Part shown: positions 18,418-28,603 of the stretch, one piece after another
How positions within the stretch are numbered: the first letter of the stretch is position 1
How the letters are laid out: each line of letters begins with the position of its first letter
Assembly (NCBI GenBank): GCA_022824305.1
Contig: JAJEAD010000015.1
Span: 1 to 32,076 of the forward strand
DNA: 32,076 nt
Direction of reading: 5' to 3'
Source: Gammaproteobacteria bacterium
Lineage (GTDB): Bacteria; Pseudomonadota; Gammaproteobacteria; HK1
Position numbers and translations under genes: made by a program
Notes under the pieces: generated by a model
Database searches by the model: none
What the model was told of the DNA's origin: nothing
The model's input: the letters and a program-made list of their open reading frames with translations, nothing else

Positions 18418-19707
18418 CTACCCGCTCGAGCCGCCCGACTCGATCTCGAGCGCCGCGCGCGCCGCCTGAAAGGAGCCCCAGACCACCACGCGGTCTCCCG
18501 GCCGGGCGGACCGGCAGGCGGCGCGGTAGGCGGCCGCGATGTCCTGGTGCACGCTGGGCTCGAGCCCCGGCGCCATTCGCCCCACGAGACGCTCCGCATC
18601 GAGACCCCGCGGCCCGGGCAATCCGGACACGAACCAGTTGTCGACCACGTCGCGAAGACAGGCAGTGGAGCCTTCGATGTCCTTGTCCTTCAGCATCGAG
18701 AAAACACAGAGTGTATTCCCTTGCGAGTTCCGGACCCGAAGGGCGCTTCGCAGCGCGCGCACCGAATCGTGATTGTGGGCGACATCGATGATCTTCTCCA
18801 CTTCTCCCGCCAGTACCTGCTGCCGGCCCGGCAACGCTACCGCGCCCAGCACGCCGGTCACCTCGCGGCATCCGGCCTGAAGGGCTCCGGGCAGGAGCCT
18901 CATCGCCATGATCGCGGCGGCCGCGTTGCGGTACCAGAAGGGCCCGTGCATTGCCGGGGCCGGGAGGCCCCGAAATACGACGTCACCGTTTCGCCACGAC
19001 CAGCTCTCGCCTTCGATTTCGGCGAGGAAGTCCTTTCCGAATCGATAGGGCGGCGCCCCGAGCGCGGCGACCCTCTCGAGGAAGGCCGCCGGCGGATCCG
19101 GCTCGCCGTAGACGACCGGCTTTCCGGGCCTGATGATGCCCGCCTTGTGCGTGGCGATCTCTTCCCGGGTGCTTCCGAGCCAGCGCACGTGATCGATGCC
19201 CACATTGGTCACGACGGCGATCTCCGGCTCGAAGATGTTCACGGCATCGTCGCGCCCGCCCATGCCGATTTCGAGCACCGCGACTTCCGGCTCGGCCTCG
19301 CGCAGCGCTTCCACCGCGGCGAGGCTCTGAAACTCGAAGGGGGTAAGCGGAACCCCGTCGCGCGCCGCCTCCACCCGGGCGAAGGCCGCACAAAGCTCGC
19401 GCTCGTCCACCTCCCGCCCGTCGACGCGCACCGTCTCGGCGAATCGAAGCAGGGGCGGCGAGAAGTAAGCCCCCACCCGCACGCCCGCCGCCGCCAGCAT
19501 CGCTTCGACGAGCGCGACGCAGGTGCCCTTTCCGTTGGTGCCGGCGACGCTCACCACGAGAAAGGGCGGGGGGATCGAGCCCAGGCGCCGTGCCACGGCC
19601 GCGCACCGGGTCCGTTCCAGCACCACGTCCCGAGGGTGAAGGCTCCGCCCCCAGGCGAGCCACTCTTCCACGGTGGCGCCCGTAGCGGCCGGCGGCCCCT
19701 CCGTCAT
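18418..19707 (-). CDS. folC: Dihydrofolate synthase/folylpolyglutamate synthase FolC
   Basis: FolC adds glutamate to dihydropteroate and to reduced folates, using ATP. The 429-residue protein has the Mur-ligase P-loop AGTNGKGT (55–62), VLEIGMGGRDDAVN, and NVGIDHVRWLGSTREEIATHKAGI, all FolC hallmarks, and the C-terminal domain with IIDVAHNHDSVRAL. It is cytoplasmic. It lies 18 bases downstream of accD and just upstream of the SPOR gene. Confidence 0.97.
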   Translation of the reverse strand: MTEGPPAATGATVEEWLAWGRSLHPRDVVLERTRCAAVARRLGSIPPPFLVVSVAGTNGKGTCVALVEAMLAAAGVRVGAYFSPPLLRFAETVRVDGREVDERELCAAFARVEAARDGVPLTPFEFQSLAAVEALREAEPEVAVLEIGMGGRDDAVNIFEPEIAVVTNVGIDHVRWLGSTREEIATHKAGIIRPGKPVVYGEPDPPAAFLERVAALGAPPYRFGKDFLAEIEGESWSWRNGDVVFRGLPAPAMHGPFWYRNAAAAIMAMRLLPGALQAGCREVTGVLGAVALPGRQQVLAGEVEKIIDVAHNHDSVRALRSALRVRNSQGNTLCVFSMLKDKDIEGSTACLRDVVDNWFVSGLPGPRGLDAERLVGRMAPGLEPSVHQDIAAAYRAACRSARPGDRVVVWGSFQAARAALEIESGGSSG

Positions 19708-19725
19708 CTGCGCTCTGCGCCGCTC

Positions 19726-20586
19726 CTAGGGAGCGGGTTGCCGGGTGAGCATCGCAAGCAGGGAGGCTATCCGATCGCGCATCTCGCGCCGGTCCATGAT
19801 GATGTCCACCGCACCGTGTTCCAGGAGGAACTCGCTGCGCTGAAAGCCCTCCGGCAGCTTTTCCTTGATCGTCTGCTCGATCACCCGCGGGCCGGTGAAG
19901 CCGATGAGCGCGTTCGGCTCCGCGATGTTCAGGTCGCCCAGCATCGCGAGGCTGGCCGAAACACCTCCGGTGGTGGGATCGCTCAGGACCGACACGTAGG
20001 GCAGGCCGTGCTGCCGGAGGCGGGTCAGGGCCGCGCTCGTCTTCGCCATCTGCATCAGCGCGAAGAGTCCCTCCTGCATCCGCGCCCCGCCACTGGAGAC
20101 GAAGCAGAGCAGCGGGATCCGGTGATGAACCGCGGTATCGGCGGCGCGCACGAATCGCTCCCCCACCACCGAGCCCATGGAACCGCCGCAGAACTCGTAC
20201 TCGAATGCGGCGGCGACCAGCTCCACTCCCTTCAGCCGGCCCCGGATCGCGACCAGCGCATCGCTCTCCCCCGTCTGTTGCTGCTTCTCCGCAATCTGTT
20301 CCCGGTACTTCTTCGATCCCTCGAAGGCGAGCACGTCGACGGGCTGGAGCGCGGCGCCGATCTCGATGCGCGGCTCCCGGTCGAGAAAGTGGTCCAGGCG
20401 CCGGCGCGCCGGCTGCCGCCGGTGGTGGGCGCACTTGGGGCAGACGTCGTAGTTGCGCTCGACCTCGGCCTGGTACAGAAGCGCGGAACACACCGGACAC
20501 TTCGTCCAGAGCCCCTCGGGAACGTTGCGCTTGCTTCGTCCCTCGATGCGAATGCGGGAGGGAATGAGCTTGCGGAACCAGCTCAC
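19726..20586 (-). CDS. accD: Acetyl-CoA carboxylase carboxyltransferase subunit beta (AccD)
   Basis: AccD pairs with AccA to move the carboxyl group from biotin to acetyl-CoA, giving malonyl-CoA. The 286-residue protein begins MSWFRKLIP and carries the four-cysteine zinc ribbon C30, C33, C49, C52, followed by the crotonase-like carboxyltransferase domain ([21 protein letters not shown] and [17 protein letters not shown]). The GTG start overlaps the trpA stop (GTGA), which fixes the start and implies coupled translation. The open frame upstream of it belongs to trpA sequence read in another frame. Confidence 0.98.
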   Translation of the reverse strand: MSWFRKLIPSRIRIEGRSKRNVPEGLWTKCPVCSALLYQAEVERNYDVCPKCAHHRRQPARRRLDHFLDREPRIEIGAALQPVDVLAFEGSKKYREQIAEKQQQTGESDALVAIRGRLKGVELVAAAFEYEFCGGSMGSVVGERFVRAADTAVHHRIPLLCFVSSGGARMQEGLFALMQMAKTSAALTRLRQHGLPYVSVLSDPTTGGVSASLAMLGDLNIAEPNALIGFTGPRVIEQTIKEKLPEGFQRSEFLLEHGAVDIIMDRREMRDRIASLLAMLTRQPAP

Positions 20587-21392
20587 GAAGCGCCGTCCAT
20601 CGCCCGGCGCATGGCCGCAACGTGCTCGGCCACCCGGCCCGGAATGGCCTCGGGTCTGTCGGCCAGCTTCTCCGATTCTTCCAGGAGCACCGAGGCGACC
20701 ACCACCGCGTCGGCCACCTCGGCGATGGCGGCGGCGGACCGCGCGTCGCGCACGCCGAAACCGACTCCGACCGGCAGCTCGGTCGCCGCCTTGACCCGCC
20801 GGACGTTCCCCCGGACCGCGTCGACATCGAGATGGCCCGCTCCGGTGACGCCCTTGAGCGAGACGTAGTACACGAATCCGCTCGCCCGCTCGCAGATGAG
20901 CCGCACGCGCTCGTCGCTCGAGGTGGGAGACACGAGGTAGATGGGGTCCAGCCCGTGTCGCCGCAACGCATCGCACAACTCGGCGTCCTCCTCCGGCGGC
21001 AAGTCCACCGTAATCACGCCGTCCGCTCCCGCCTCGGCGGCAGCGTCCGCAAACGCCCCGCAGCCGCGGGTCTCGATGGGGTTCATGTATCCCATCATCA
21101 CCAGCGGCGTCGAATCGTCTCGCACGCGGAAACGGCGGACGATTTCGAGGGCTCCGGACAGCGTCATGCCTCCGGCGAGAGCACGCTCCGAGGCGCGCTG
21201 AACGGCGGGGCCGTCCGCCATCGGATCGGAAAAGGGAATGCCGACCTCCACGATGTCGGCGCCGGCCGAGACCATCGCGTGCAAGGTCTCCACGCTCACT
21301 TCCGGGCTCGGGTCTCCGGCGGTGACGAAGGGAATGAGCGCCCGGCGGCCGTCCCGAGCCAGTTCCCGGAAGCGCCCTTCGATGCGGCTCAC
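20583..21392 (-). CDS. trpA: Tryptophan synthase alpha chain
   Basis: TrpA cleaves indole-3-glycerol phosphate to indole, which passes to TrpB. The 269-residue TIM barrel has the catalytic residues E49 ([12 protein letters not shown]) and D60 (MADGP), numbered exactly as in enteric TrpA. The phosphate site is in [12 protein letters not shown]. The start overlaps the trpB stop by four bases (ATGA), and the stop overlaps accD, so trpB, trpA and accD are probably translated in a coupled chain. Confidence 0.98.
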   Translation of the reverse strand: MSRIEGRFRELARDGRRALIPFVTAGDPSPEVSVETLHAMVSAGADIVEVGIPFSDPMADGPAVQRASERALAGGMTLSGALEIVRRFRVRDDSTPLVMMGYMNPIETRGCGAFADAAAEAGADGVITVDLPPEEDAELCDALRRHGLDPIYLVSPTSSDERVRLICERASGFVYYVSLKGVTGAGHLDVDAVRGNVRRVKAATELPVGVGFGVRDARSAAAIAEVADAVVVASVLLEESEKLADRPEAIPGRVAEHVAAMRRAMDGAS

Positions 21393-22621
21393 GCCTCGAT
21401 TCCTTCGAGCGCGGCGATGGTCGGAATGTCCTTGTCTCCGCGTCCGGAGAGATTGACGATGATGATGTCGTCGGCTCCCATCTCCACCCCCAGCCGCTCC
21501 GCGTAGGCGAGCGCGTGGCTCGACTCCAGCGCGGGAATGATCCCCTCCCAGCGAGTCAGGCGATGAAAGGCGGACAAGGCCTCGCGGTCGGTGACCGAGA
21601 CGTAGCTCGCTCGCCCGCTATCCTTGAGCCAGGCATGCTCGGGGCCCACCCCGGGGTAGTCGAGTCCCGCCGAAATGGAGTGGGTCGGGATGATCTGCCC
21701 GTTCGGGTCCGCCATGAGGTAGGTACGATTGCCGTGCAGCACCCCGACCCTGCCGGCGCTCAGCGGCGCCGCGTGCCGGCCCGTCTCCACGCCGTCGCCC
21801 CCCGCCTCGACACCGTACATCCGCACCTCGGGGTCGTCGAGAAAGGGGTGGAACATGCCGATGGCGTTCGATCCGCCGCCCACGCAGGCCACCACCGCGT
21901 CGGGGAGGCGCCCCGCCTGTTCCAGGATCTGGGTGCGCGCCTCGCGTCCGATCACCGAGTTGAAGTCCCGCACCATGCTCGGATAGGGGTGGGGGCCGGC
22001 CACCGTGCCGATGATGTAGTAGGTGTCGTCGACGTTGGTCACCCAGTCGCGCATCGCTTCGTTGAGCGCGTCCTTGAGCGTCTTCGAGCCCGAAGTGACG
22101 GGCACCACGGAGGCCCCGAGCAGCTTCATGCGATAGACGTTGGGGGCCTGACGCTCGACGTCCTCCTCCCCCATGTACACCACGCACTCGAGCCCCAGGC
22201 GGGCCGCGACCGTGGCGGCGGCCACTCCGTGCTGCCCCGCGCCGGTCTCGGCGATGATGCGTCGCTTGCCCATGCGCTGCGCGAGCAGGGCCTGACCCAC
22301 CGTGTTGTTGACCTTGTGGGCGCCGGTGTGGTTCAGGTCCTCGCGCTTGAGGTACACCCGGGCCCCGCCGATCTTCTCCGACCAGCGCCGGGCGAAGTAG
22401 AGCGGCGACGGCCGGCCGACGTAGTGACGCAGCTCCGCTTCGAACTCCGCCTGAAAGGCGGGGTCCCGGCGGCAGCTCTCGTAGGCTTCCCCGAGCTCCT
22501 TCACCGGTCCCATCAGGGTCTCCGCGATGAAGGTGCCGCCGTAACGGCCGAAGTGACCCGACTCGTCGGGGAACGCGCCTATCAGCCGGCCTTCAGCCGG
22601 CTCGTTCGCAAGCGTCGGCAT
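21389..22621 (-). CDS. trpB: Tryptophan synthase beta chain
   Basis: TrpB condenses indole and serine with PLP. The 410-residue protein has the PLP lysine K103 in [13 protein letters not shown], the phosphate-binding [13 protein letters not shown], and the TrpB1-type sequence [13 protein letters not shown] near the N-terminus. It overlaps the 3' end of trpF by 29 bases and the 5' end of trpA by four. It is the ordinary TrpB1 partner of TrpA, not the stand-alone TrpB2. Confidence 0.98.
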   Translation of the reverse strand: MPTLANEPAEGRLIGAFPDESGHFGRYGGTFIAETLMGPVKELGEAYESCRRDPAFQAEFEAELRHYVGRPSPLYFARRWSEKIGGARVYLKREDLNHTGAHKVNNTVGQALLAQRMGKRRIIAETGAGQHGVAAATVAARLGLECVVYMGEEDVERQAPNVYRMKLLGASVVPVTSGSKTLKDALNEAMRDWVTNVDDTYYIIGTVAGPHPYPSMVRDFNSVIGREARTQILEQAGRLPDAVVACVGGGSNAIGMFHPFLDDPEVRMYGVEAGGDGVETGRHAAPLSAGRVGVLHGNRTYLMADPNGQIIPTHSISAGLDYPGVGPEHAWLKDSGRASYVSVTDREALSAFHRLTRWEGIIPALESSHALAYAERLGVEMGADDIIIVNLSGRGDKDIPTIAALEGIEA

Positions 22622-23231
22622 CGCGTACCTCCCTCATGAAAGCGCCCACCAGCGCCGGCGTCTTGCGTCCGGGCGCTTCCTCCACCCCGCCGCAGACGTC
22701 GACCGCGAAGGGACGGACCGCCCGCACCGCCCGCGCCACGTTCTCCGCCGTCAGCCCGCCCGCGAGCACCAGCGCCTTCGCGCACCCGGCCGGCGCCAGC
22801 GACCAGTCGAATGCCCTTCCGGTACCGCCGGGACGCCCCTTGCGGTAGCTGTCCACGAGCAGCGCGCGCGCGTGCGCGTAGCGTTCCTCGATATCCGTCC
22901 AGTCCTCGCCTCCTCGTACCCGGATCGCCTTAATGTAGGGAAGTCCGTAACGCTCGCATTCCGAGGGGACCTCGTCGCCGTGAAACTGCAGTGCCGCGAG
23001 CCCGGCCCGCATCAAGACCCTTTCGACCTCGCTCGGCTCGGGGTCCACGAAGACTCCTATCGGCGTCACCATCGGAGGCAGCACCGACACGATCTCCGCC
23101 GCCCTTTCCGCATCTATGCAGCGCGAGCCCGGAGGCCAGAAGTTGAGGCCGACCGCGTCGGCGCCCGCGTCCGCCGCTATGACGGCATCCTCGGGCCGCG
23201 TGACGCCGCAGATCTTGACTCGTGTTCGCAT
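22593..23231 (-). CDS. trpF: Phosphoribosylanthranilate isomerase
   Basis: TrpF isomerises phosphoribosylanthranilate in tryptophan synthesis. This 212-residue TIM barrel has the catalytic cysteine C8 ([16 protein letters not shown]), the general-acid aspartate in [16 protein letters not shown] and the phosphate-binding end [18 protein letters not shown]. The usual DVSSGVE is DVCGGVE here. The ATG is chosen because the KICG motif follows at once; the upstream open frame belongs to other sequence. The last 29 bases overlap trpB. trpC, trpD and trpE are not in the window. Confidence 0.96.
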   Translation of the reverse strand: MRTRVKICGVTRPEDAVIAADAGADAVGLNFWPPGSRCIDAERAAEIVSVLPPMVTPIGVFVDPEPSEVERVLMRAGLAALQFHGDEVPSECERYGLPYIKAIRVRGGEDWTDIEERYAHARALLVDSYRKGRPGGTGRAFDWSLAPAGCAKALVLAGGLTAENVARAVRAVRPFAVDVCGGVEEAPGRKTPALVGAFMREVRDADACERAG

Positions 23232-23268
23232 GGCGTGGCCGCGCCGCTCCCGGCGGGGCTCCGAGAGA

Positions 23269-24048
23269 CTACCAAAGGGGTCTGCGCGGGGAAACCGAAG
23301 GCAGCGCGAAGCGCGAATGGTACTCCACCCCGAGCAGGTACAGCCCCCCGGGCGGCGCGGTGACCCCGGCGCACACCCGGGAGCGCGTCGCGAGCACCCT
23401 GCCCGCCCAGTCGCCCTCCCGGTCGCCGCCACCGATTGCCAGCAGCACGCCGGCAATGTTGCGCACCATGCGCTTGAGGAAGGCGTTCGCGCAGACCTCG
23501 ATGAGCACGAAGTCGCCGTGGCGCTCGACGGCGAGGCGATGCACGGTGCGCACGGGGTTCCGCGCCTGGCAGCCGGCGGCCCGGAAGGCGCTGAAGTCAT
23601 GCTCGCCTTCCAGGTCGCTCGCGGCACGGCGCATCGCGGCGACATCGAGTCTCCGGTGACAGAGGGCCGCCCGGGCGTGAAGGAGGGGCGAACGCGTCTC
23701 GTGGTTGTAGATCACGTAGCGGTAGTGGCGGCGAAGGGCCGAGAAGCGGGCATGAAACTCCTCTCCCGGGCGGCACGCCCAGCGCACCGAGACGTCGTCG
23801 GGCAGACGGGTGTTCACGCCGAGCGTCCATGCCCGTTCGGGCCTCGAGGCGCCGGTATCGAAGTGGACCACCTGCCCGATGGCATGCACTCCGGCGTCCG
23901 TCCTCCCCGCGCACACCACCGAAACAGGGTGCAGCGCAATCGCTTCCAGGGCATCCTCGAGCACTTCGGCCACGGTACGGGCGCCGACCTGTCTCGCCCA
24001 ACCGGAAAAGCGCGTACCGTCGTATTCCACCCCGAGCGCGACGCGCAT
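23269..24048 (-). CDS. truA: tRNA pseudouridine(38-40) synthase TruA
   Basis: TruA converts uridines 38–40 of tRNA anticodon stems to pseudouridine. The 259-residue protein begins RVALGVEYDGTRFSGWARQ and has the catalytic aspartate D51 in CAGRTDAGVHAIGQVVHF. FLKRMVRNIAGVLLAIGGG near the C-terminus is also typical. The ATG at 24048 is preferred over a TTG six codons earlier. It lies between the FimV-like gene and trpF, a gene order common in Beta- and Gammaproteobacteria. Confidence 0.97.
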   Translation of the reverse strand: MRVALGVEYDGTRFSGWARQVGARTVAEVLEDALEAIALHPVSVVCAGRTDAGVHAIGQVVHFDTGASRPERAWTLGVNTRLPDDVSVRWACRPGEEFHARFSALRRHYRYVIYNHETRSPLLHARAALCHRRLDVAAMRRAASDLEGEHDFSAFRAAGCQARNPVRTVHRLAVERHGDFVLIEVCANAFLKRMVRNIAGVLLAIGGGDREGDWAGRVLATRSRVCAGVTAPPGGLYLLGVEYHSRFALPSVSPRRPLW

Positions 24049-24067
24049 CAGGACGATTCGCGGCAAG

Positions 24068-24108
24068 CGCCGCCGGGGGACGCCCGGGGCCGGAGCCCGC
24101 CGGCGGCG
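24068..24108 (-). terminator. GC-rich hairpin between the FimV-like gene and truA
   Basis: CGCCGCCGG (24068–24076) pairs perfectly with CCGGCGGCG (24100–24108). No U-tract follows on either strand, so termination is uncertain; it may only attenuate or stabilise the transcript. Confidence 0.35.
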
Positions 24109-24120
24109 ACGCCCCTGACG

Positions 24121-26286
24121 CTAGGGAATCTTGCCCGCAAGGTAACGGGCGATTGCCCGCTGCTCGAGGTCGCCTTCGGCCTGCACATCGCGCAACAGGG
24201 CGCGGGCGTCGTCATAGTCCTCCATGTCGATGTAGGTCTGAGCGAGATCGAGCTTCGTCTGCAGCTCGTCGATGTCGCCGGCCAGGCTCTCCCCTTCGCC
24301 GAGCCCGGCTCGACTCTCATCGCCTGCCTCGCGCTCGGGACCGAGCGCAGGCGTCGGCTCGATGAGATCGGAGAGGGAAGGATCCTCGAATCCCAGGGAT
24401 GCGTCATCACCCGGTCCGGCCGCACGATCCCGCGATGCCGCGAACATGGAATCCACCGCCGAGCCCGACGGCGGTCGGCTGCCATCGCTGTCGCGGGGGG
24501 AAGGCAACGCCCCTTCCCGATCCTGGCTCCCGCGTGCCAGGGGCGGATCCCTGCCCGGCTCCTCGTCCAGGGCGCGCGCCAGCTCCTCGTCGAGGTCGAT
24601 TCCGATGTCGAAGTGATCGACATCGAGCTCGTCGTCCGCCGGACCCAGTGCCGACCTCGGCTCCCGTGAGTCGTCCGTGGCGGAAGTGTCGCCGTCGTGC
24701 GCCTCGGCGCTCTCGTCATCGAGCGGCGAGTCGTCGTCCCAAAGGTCGGCATCCTCGGCGTCCTGGCTCGCGAAGTCGTCCTCCGCCGCGTCCTCGGGGC
24801 TCGAGCCACGCCGGCGCATGAGCGCGATCAGACCACCCAGAATGAGGATGAGCCCGACCAGGCCGACTCCGCCCACGACCGGACTGAACCCGAGCATGTC
24901 CTCCAGCGTGACCAGCAGGGAGGGAGCGGGCCCGTCCACGGTTTCGGGTTCTCCCTCCTCGTCGGGCGCTGCGGTCTCGATGCCGGCGTCGGCCGCGGTG
25001 GTGAGCGCTTCGCCGTCCTCCTGCCCGTCGAGACCCTGCCCTTCCGCCGACGCCCCGGATTGCGTCACCTCGAGCTCCGTGCGGGTTTCCGTGGCGGCCT
25101 CGGCCTGCGGTCTCGCCTCTTCCCGGGCTTGTACCGCGAGCTCGGCCTGTCGGCGCGCCGCATCGGCCGCCTCGGCCTGAGCCCGCGCTTCCGCCTGTGC
25201 GCGGGCCGCCGCATCGGCTTCATCGAAGAGGCGTCGCTGGAGATCGGCGATGTCGTCGTCCTTGAGCTCCACGAGGCGCTGAAGGTCCGCGATGAGCCGT
25301 TCCGCCTCGTCGAGACGGGTATTCATGTCGCTCAACTGCCGGCGCCTGGAGTCCACTTCCTGGAGGGCGAGATCGAGCTCGGCCCGGAGCCTTCGCTCTT
25401 CTTCCGTGCGCGTCGTCTCTTCGCTTCCGGGCGCGACTACCCGAAGCTCCGGCCCGGGCGCGTCTTCGCTCGCCTCGGCGAGCGCTGCCTCCTCCCCCGC
25501 GGCCGGCGGTGCCGGTACCGCCGGCTCCTCCGCGACCGGCTGCACGGCGGCCACCGTCTCCCCGGCGATGGCGGCGGCCCCGCTCGCACTTTCGGCGACC
25601 GCGTCTCCGGCGACGGGCGAGCGCAGATACACCTGCCAGGCGCCGTTCTGGCGGCGCACCTCCTCCATCGCGGAGGACTTGTCGTCGACGCCGATGTGCC
25701 CGGAGGTGGGGATCGTGAGCACCGTCCCCGCGCGCAGCGCGTTGACGTTCTCGACGGTGAACGCGTGCGGGTTGAGCGCGAGCATCGCGAGCATCATGCG
25801 CTGCACGCTGGTGCCTTCGGGCCGGAAGCGGCTCGCGAGCGACCACAGGGTATCCACCGCGCGAACCGGCCCGTAGGTGCCGAGGGTTTGCGCCGGCATC
25901 ACGTCGAGCACGATGGTGTACTCGCGGATTACCCGTCCCCCGGACCACGCGCCTTCGATCAGCAGGGAGACGAAAGGGGCGTCAACCGGGTCGCGACCCG
26001 CGATCATGACGTGGGCGGGCTCCTCGCCTCCGGCGACCAGCTTGAACTCGAGCGAATCGAAATGAGAGAGATACGCAAGGCCCGCCTTCGAGAATTCGCT
26101 TGCGGCGGCGAGCCCCACCGCCAGATCCTGCTCCGCGTTCTCGGGCAGGTCGGACAGGGAGACACGGGCCAGGAGCGGCTCTCCGCGCAACGAGCCCACC
26201 TCGATGTCACCGAACTCCAGGGCCGACGCGCACGCGGCCGCGAGCAGCCAAAGTCCGCAGAAGAGCACCGCCGCTACTCGCTTCAT
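24121..26286 (-). CDS. FimV/HubP-like polar scaffold protein
   Basis: This 721-residue protein resembles FimV. Residues 1–22 are a signal peptide (MKRVAAVLFCGLWLLAAACA). The N-terminal periplasmic part has the FimV opening LEFGDIEVGSLRGEPLLARV and a LysM-like segment (YGPVRAVDTLWSLASRFRP, LALNPHAFTVENVNALRAG, TVLTIPT). A Glu/Arg/Ala-rich coiled coil (about 290–400) leads to one membrane helix (about 465–488). The cytoplasmic part is strongly acidic, and the last 45 residues (LDLAQTYIDMEDYDDARALL) match the C-terminal TPR-like FimV motif. Such proteins organise the cell pole and type IV pili. The place between asd and truA is characteristic. It is shorter than the P. aeruginosa protein. Confidence 0.9.
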   Translation of the reverse strand: MKRVAAVLFCGLWLLAAACASALEFGDIEVGSLRGEPLLARVSLSDLPENAEQDLAVGLAAASEFSKAGLAYLSHFDSLEFKLVAGGEEPAHVMIAGRDPVDAPFVSLLIEGAWSGGRVIREYTIVLDVMPAQTLGTYGPVRAVDTLWSLASRFRPEGTSVQRMMLAMLALNPHAFTVENVNALRAGTVLTIPTSGHIGVDDKSSAMEEVRRQNGAWQVYLRSPVAGDAVAESASGAAAIAGETVAAVQPVAEEPAVPAPPAAGEEAALAEASEDAPGPELRVVAPGSEETTRTEEERRLRAELDLALQEVDSRRRQLSDMNTRLDEAERLIADLQRLVELKDDDIADLQRRLFDEADAAARAQAEARAQAEAADAARRQAELAVQAREEARPQAEAATETRTELEVTQSGASAEGQGLDGQEDGEALTTAADAGIETAAPDEEGEPETVDGPAPSLLVTLEDMLGFSPVVGGVGLVGLILILGGLIALMRRRGSSPEDAAEDDFASQDAEDADLWDDDSPLDDESAEAHDGDTSATDDSREPRSALGPADDELDVDHFDIGIDLDEELARALDEEPGRDPPLARGSQDREGALPSPRDSDGSRPPSGSAVDSMFAASRDRAAGPGDDASLGFEDPSLSDLIEPTPALGPEREAGDESRAGLGEGESLAGDIDELQTKLDLAQTYIDMEDYDDARALLRDVQAEGDLEQRAIARYLAGKIP

Positions 26287-26328
26287 GACGCAGATTCCTT
26301 TCTGATGCCGTCCACGGTCCTTATAGCG

Positions 26329-27339
26329 TCAGAGGTACTGCCTTACCAACATTTCCGCAATCTGCACGGTATTGAGTGCCGCGCCCTTGCGCAGGTTGTC
26401 CGATACCACCCAGAGGTCGAGTCCCCGGGGATGGGAAATGTCCTCGCGAATGCGACCGACGAACACTTCGTCCGCACCCCAGGCATGGGTCACCGGAGTC
26501 GGATAGGCTCCCGCCTCGCGCTCGTCGACCACCGCGACTCCGGGCGTCGCCTCGAGCAGGCGTCTCGTTTCCTCTGCGCTCGCCTTCTCACGCGTCTCTA
26601 TGTGGACCGCTTCGGAATGGCCGAAGAATACCGGAACCCGCACCGCGGTGGCGTTTACGCGAATGCTCTCGTCACCGAGGATCTTGCGGGTCTCCCAGAC
26701 GATCTTCATCTCCTCCCGGGTGTAGCCGTTGGCGAGGAACTCGTCACAGTGAGGCAGCGCGTTGAAAGCGATCGGGGTCGGGTACACGCTGCTCTCCACG
26801 CATCGCCCCTCCATGCGCGCGAGGGTCTGCGCGTTGAGCTCCTCGACGGCCTCGCGACCGGTGCCGGAAACTGCCTGGTAGGTGGCGACGTTGATCCGCT
26901 CGATGCCGAACCTGTCGTGCAGGGGCTTGAGCGCCACCACCATCTGGATGGTCGAACAGTTCGGGTTGGCGACGATTCCCCGTTCCCGGAAGTCCGCGAG
27001 GGCCCGCGGATTGACCTCCGGCACCACGAGCGGAATGTCGGGCTCGTAGCGGAAGCGCGAGCTGTTGTCGACCACCGCGCAGCCGGCCGCCGCCGCGCGA
27101 GGCGCGTACTCGCCGGCGACCCCCGACCCCGCCGAGAACAGCGCGATGTCCGCCTTGGAGAACTCGAAATCCTCCAGGGGAGTGACGGGGTGCGCGCGGC
27201 CCCGAAACTCCACTTCCCGGCCGGCCGAACGCCGGCTCGCCAACGGATAGAGGCACGAGAGCGGAAAGCGGCGCTCCTCGAGGATCGAGATCATCACCTC
27301 GCCCACTGCGCCGGTCGCCCCTACCACGGCCACGTTCAT
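26329..27339 (-). CDS. asd: Aspartate-semialdehyde dehydrogenase
   Basis: This enzyme reduces aspartyl phosphate to the semialdehyde, the branch point to lysine, threonine, methionine and diaminopimelate. The 336-residue protein has the NADP-binding GATGAVGEVMISILEERRFP near the start and the catalytic cysteine C128 in NPNCST. TYQAVSGTGREAVEEL and the C-terminal NLRKGAALNTVQIAE are family marks. The ATG at 27339 has GAAGGA eight bases upstream; a GTG five codons earlier is possible. It supplies the substrate pathway used by dapD at the far end of the window. Confidence 0.97.
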   Translation of the reverse strand: MNVAVVGATGAVGEVMISILEERRFPLSCLYPLASRRSAGREVEFRGRAHPVTPLEDFEFSKADIALFSAGSGVAGEYAPRAAAAGCAVVDNSSRFRYEPDIPLVVPEVNPRALADFRERGIVANPNCSTIQMVVALKPLHDRFGIERINVATYQAVSGTGREAVEELNAQTLARMEGRCVESSVYPTPIAFNALPHCDEFLANGYTREEMKIVWETRKILGDESIRVNATAVRVPVFFGHSEAVHIETREKASAEETRRLLEATPGVAVVDEREAGAYPTPVTHAWGADEVFVGRIREDISHPRGLDLWVVSDNLRKGAALNTVQIAEMLVRQYL

Positions 27340-27406
27340 GCGGTTGTCCTTCACTTCGCGTTACCCTTCGATGCCTTGTTCAACTTCGATGACGAGGTCC
27401 CCCGAG

Positions 27407-28480
27407 CTACAGGGCCTCGCACACCGCCTCGCCCATTCGGCGTGTGCCGACCGTCTCGCCCTCTCCCCCACCGATGTCCGGAGTCCGAAGGCCCCGCTTC
27501 AGGACGCTGCCCACCGCCTCCTCCACGCGCCTCGCAAGCTCTTCCCTTCCGAGGGAGTGGCGCAGCATCATCGCCACGGAGAGGATGGCGGCGAGCGGGT
27601 TCGCCACACCCTTCCCGGCGATGTCGGGCGCGGCACCGTGAATGGGCTCGTAGAGACCCTTGCCCGACTCGTCCATGGACGCCGAGGGCAGCAGCCCGAT
27701 CGAGCCGGTCAGCATGGAAGCCAGATCCGAGAGAATGTCTCCGAACAGGTTGCCGGTGACCACGACATCGAACTGGGAAGGCGCCCTCACGAGCTGCATC
27801 GCGGCATTGTCGACGTACAGGTGGCTGAGCGTCACATCGGGATAGTCGCCGGACACCCTCTCCGCCACCTCGCGCCACAGCTCGCTCGTCTCGAGCACGT
27901 TGGCCTTGTCCACCGAGCAGACCCGCCGCGCGCGCCCCGAGGCGATTCCGAAAGCGACTCGACAGATTCTCTCGATCTCGGATTCGCGGTACACCATGGT
28001 ATTGAATCCTTCCCTCTCACCGTCCTGCGTGCGCTCGCGGATGCCGCGCGGCTGGCCGAAGTAGATGCCGCCGGTCAGCTCGCGCACGATGAGAAGATCG
28101 AGGTTTGCGACGACTTCGCGCCGAAGCGTCGATGCGCCGGCGAGGGAGGGGTAGAGCACGGCGGGACGGAGGTTGGCGAACACCCCGAGTTCCGAGCGCA
28201 GGCGCAGCAGGCCCTGTTCGGGTCGAAGGGGCCGATCGATGTTCTCCCACTTCGGTCCGCCGACCGCGCCGAGGAGAATCGCATCCGCCGACATTGCCGC
28301 GGCAAGGCTCGCGTCCGGAAGCGGATTCCCGTGGGCGTCCACGGCGGCTCCGCCGATGTCGGCGAACTCGAGATCGAGATCGATCGCGCCGCTCGAGCGC
28401 AGCGCTTCGAGCACCCGTATCGCTTCGCCCACGACTTCGGGGCCGATCCCGTCTCCGGGGAGAACGAGCACTTTCGCCAC
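27407..28480 (-). CDS. leuB: 3-isopropylmalate dehydrogenase
   Basis: LeuB oxidises and decarboxylates 3-isopropylmalate in leucine synthesis. The 357-residue protein begins [16 protein letters not shown] and has [33 protein letters not shown], and [21 protein letters not shown], all LeuB marks. The GTG at 28480 is chosen because AGGAGG lies nine bases upstream. An ATG at 28489 is directly against that ribosome binding site, which is too close. leuC and leuD, usually just upstream, are absent; the gene is divergent from queG. Confidence 0.96.
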   Translation of the reverse strand: MAKVLVLPGDGIGPEVVGEAIRVLEALRSSGAIDLDLEFADIGGAAVDAHGNPLPDASLAAAMSADAILLGAVGGPKWENIDRPLRPEQGLLRLRSELGVFANLRPAVLYPSLAGASTLRREVVANLDLLIVRELTGGIYFGQPRGIRERTQDGEREGFNTMVYRESEIERICRVAFGIASGRARRVCSVDKANVLETSELWREVAERVSGDYPDVTLSHLYVDNAAMQLVRAPSQFDVVVTGNLFGDILSDLASMLTGSIGLLPSASMDESGKGLYEPIHGAAPDIAGKGVANPLAAILSVAMMLRHSLGREELARRVEEAVGSVLKRGLRTPDIGGGEGETVGTRRMGEAVCEAL

Positions 28481-28603
28481 GGACTGCATCCTCCTCTCGT
28501 CACGGCGACGAAACAAAACGCTGCAGGGTATCGGAAGCGACAGGGTTCCGTCACCTTGCAAAGGACGATCCCACCCTCCGGGTGGAGTTAACATTGCCCG
28601 GAC

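Noticed and set aside
18547..20868. A 773-codon plus-strand open frame
   Set aside because: It lies fully antisense to folC, accD and trpA, and its Arg/His/Gly-rich translation has no domain character.
24697..27759. A 1020-codon plus-strand open frame
   Set aside because: It is the antisense shadow of the FimV-like, asd and leuB genes in very GC-rich sequence.
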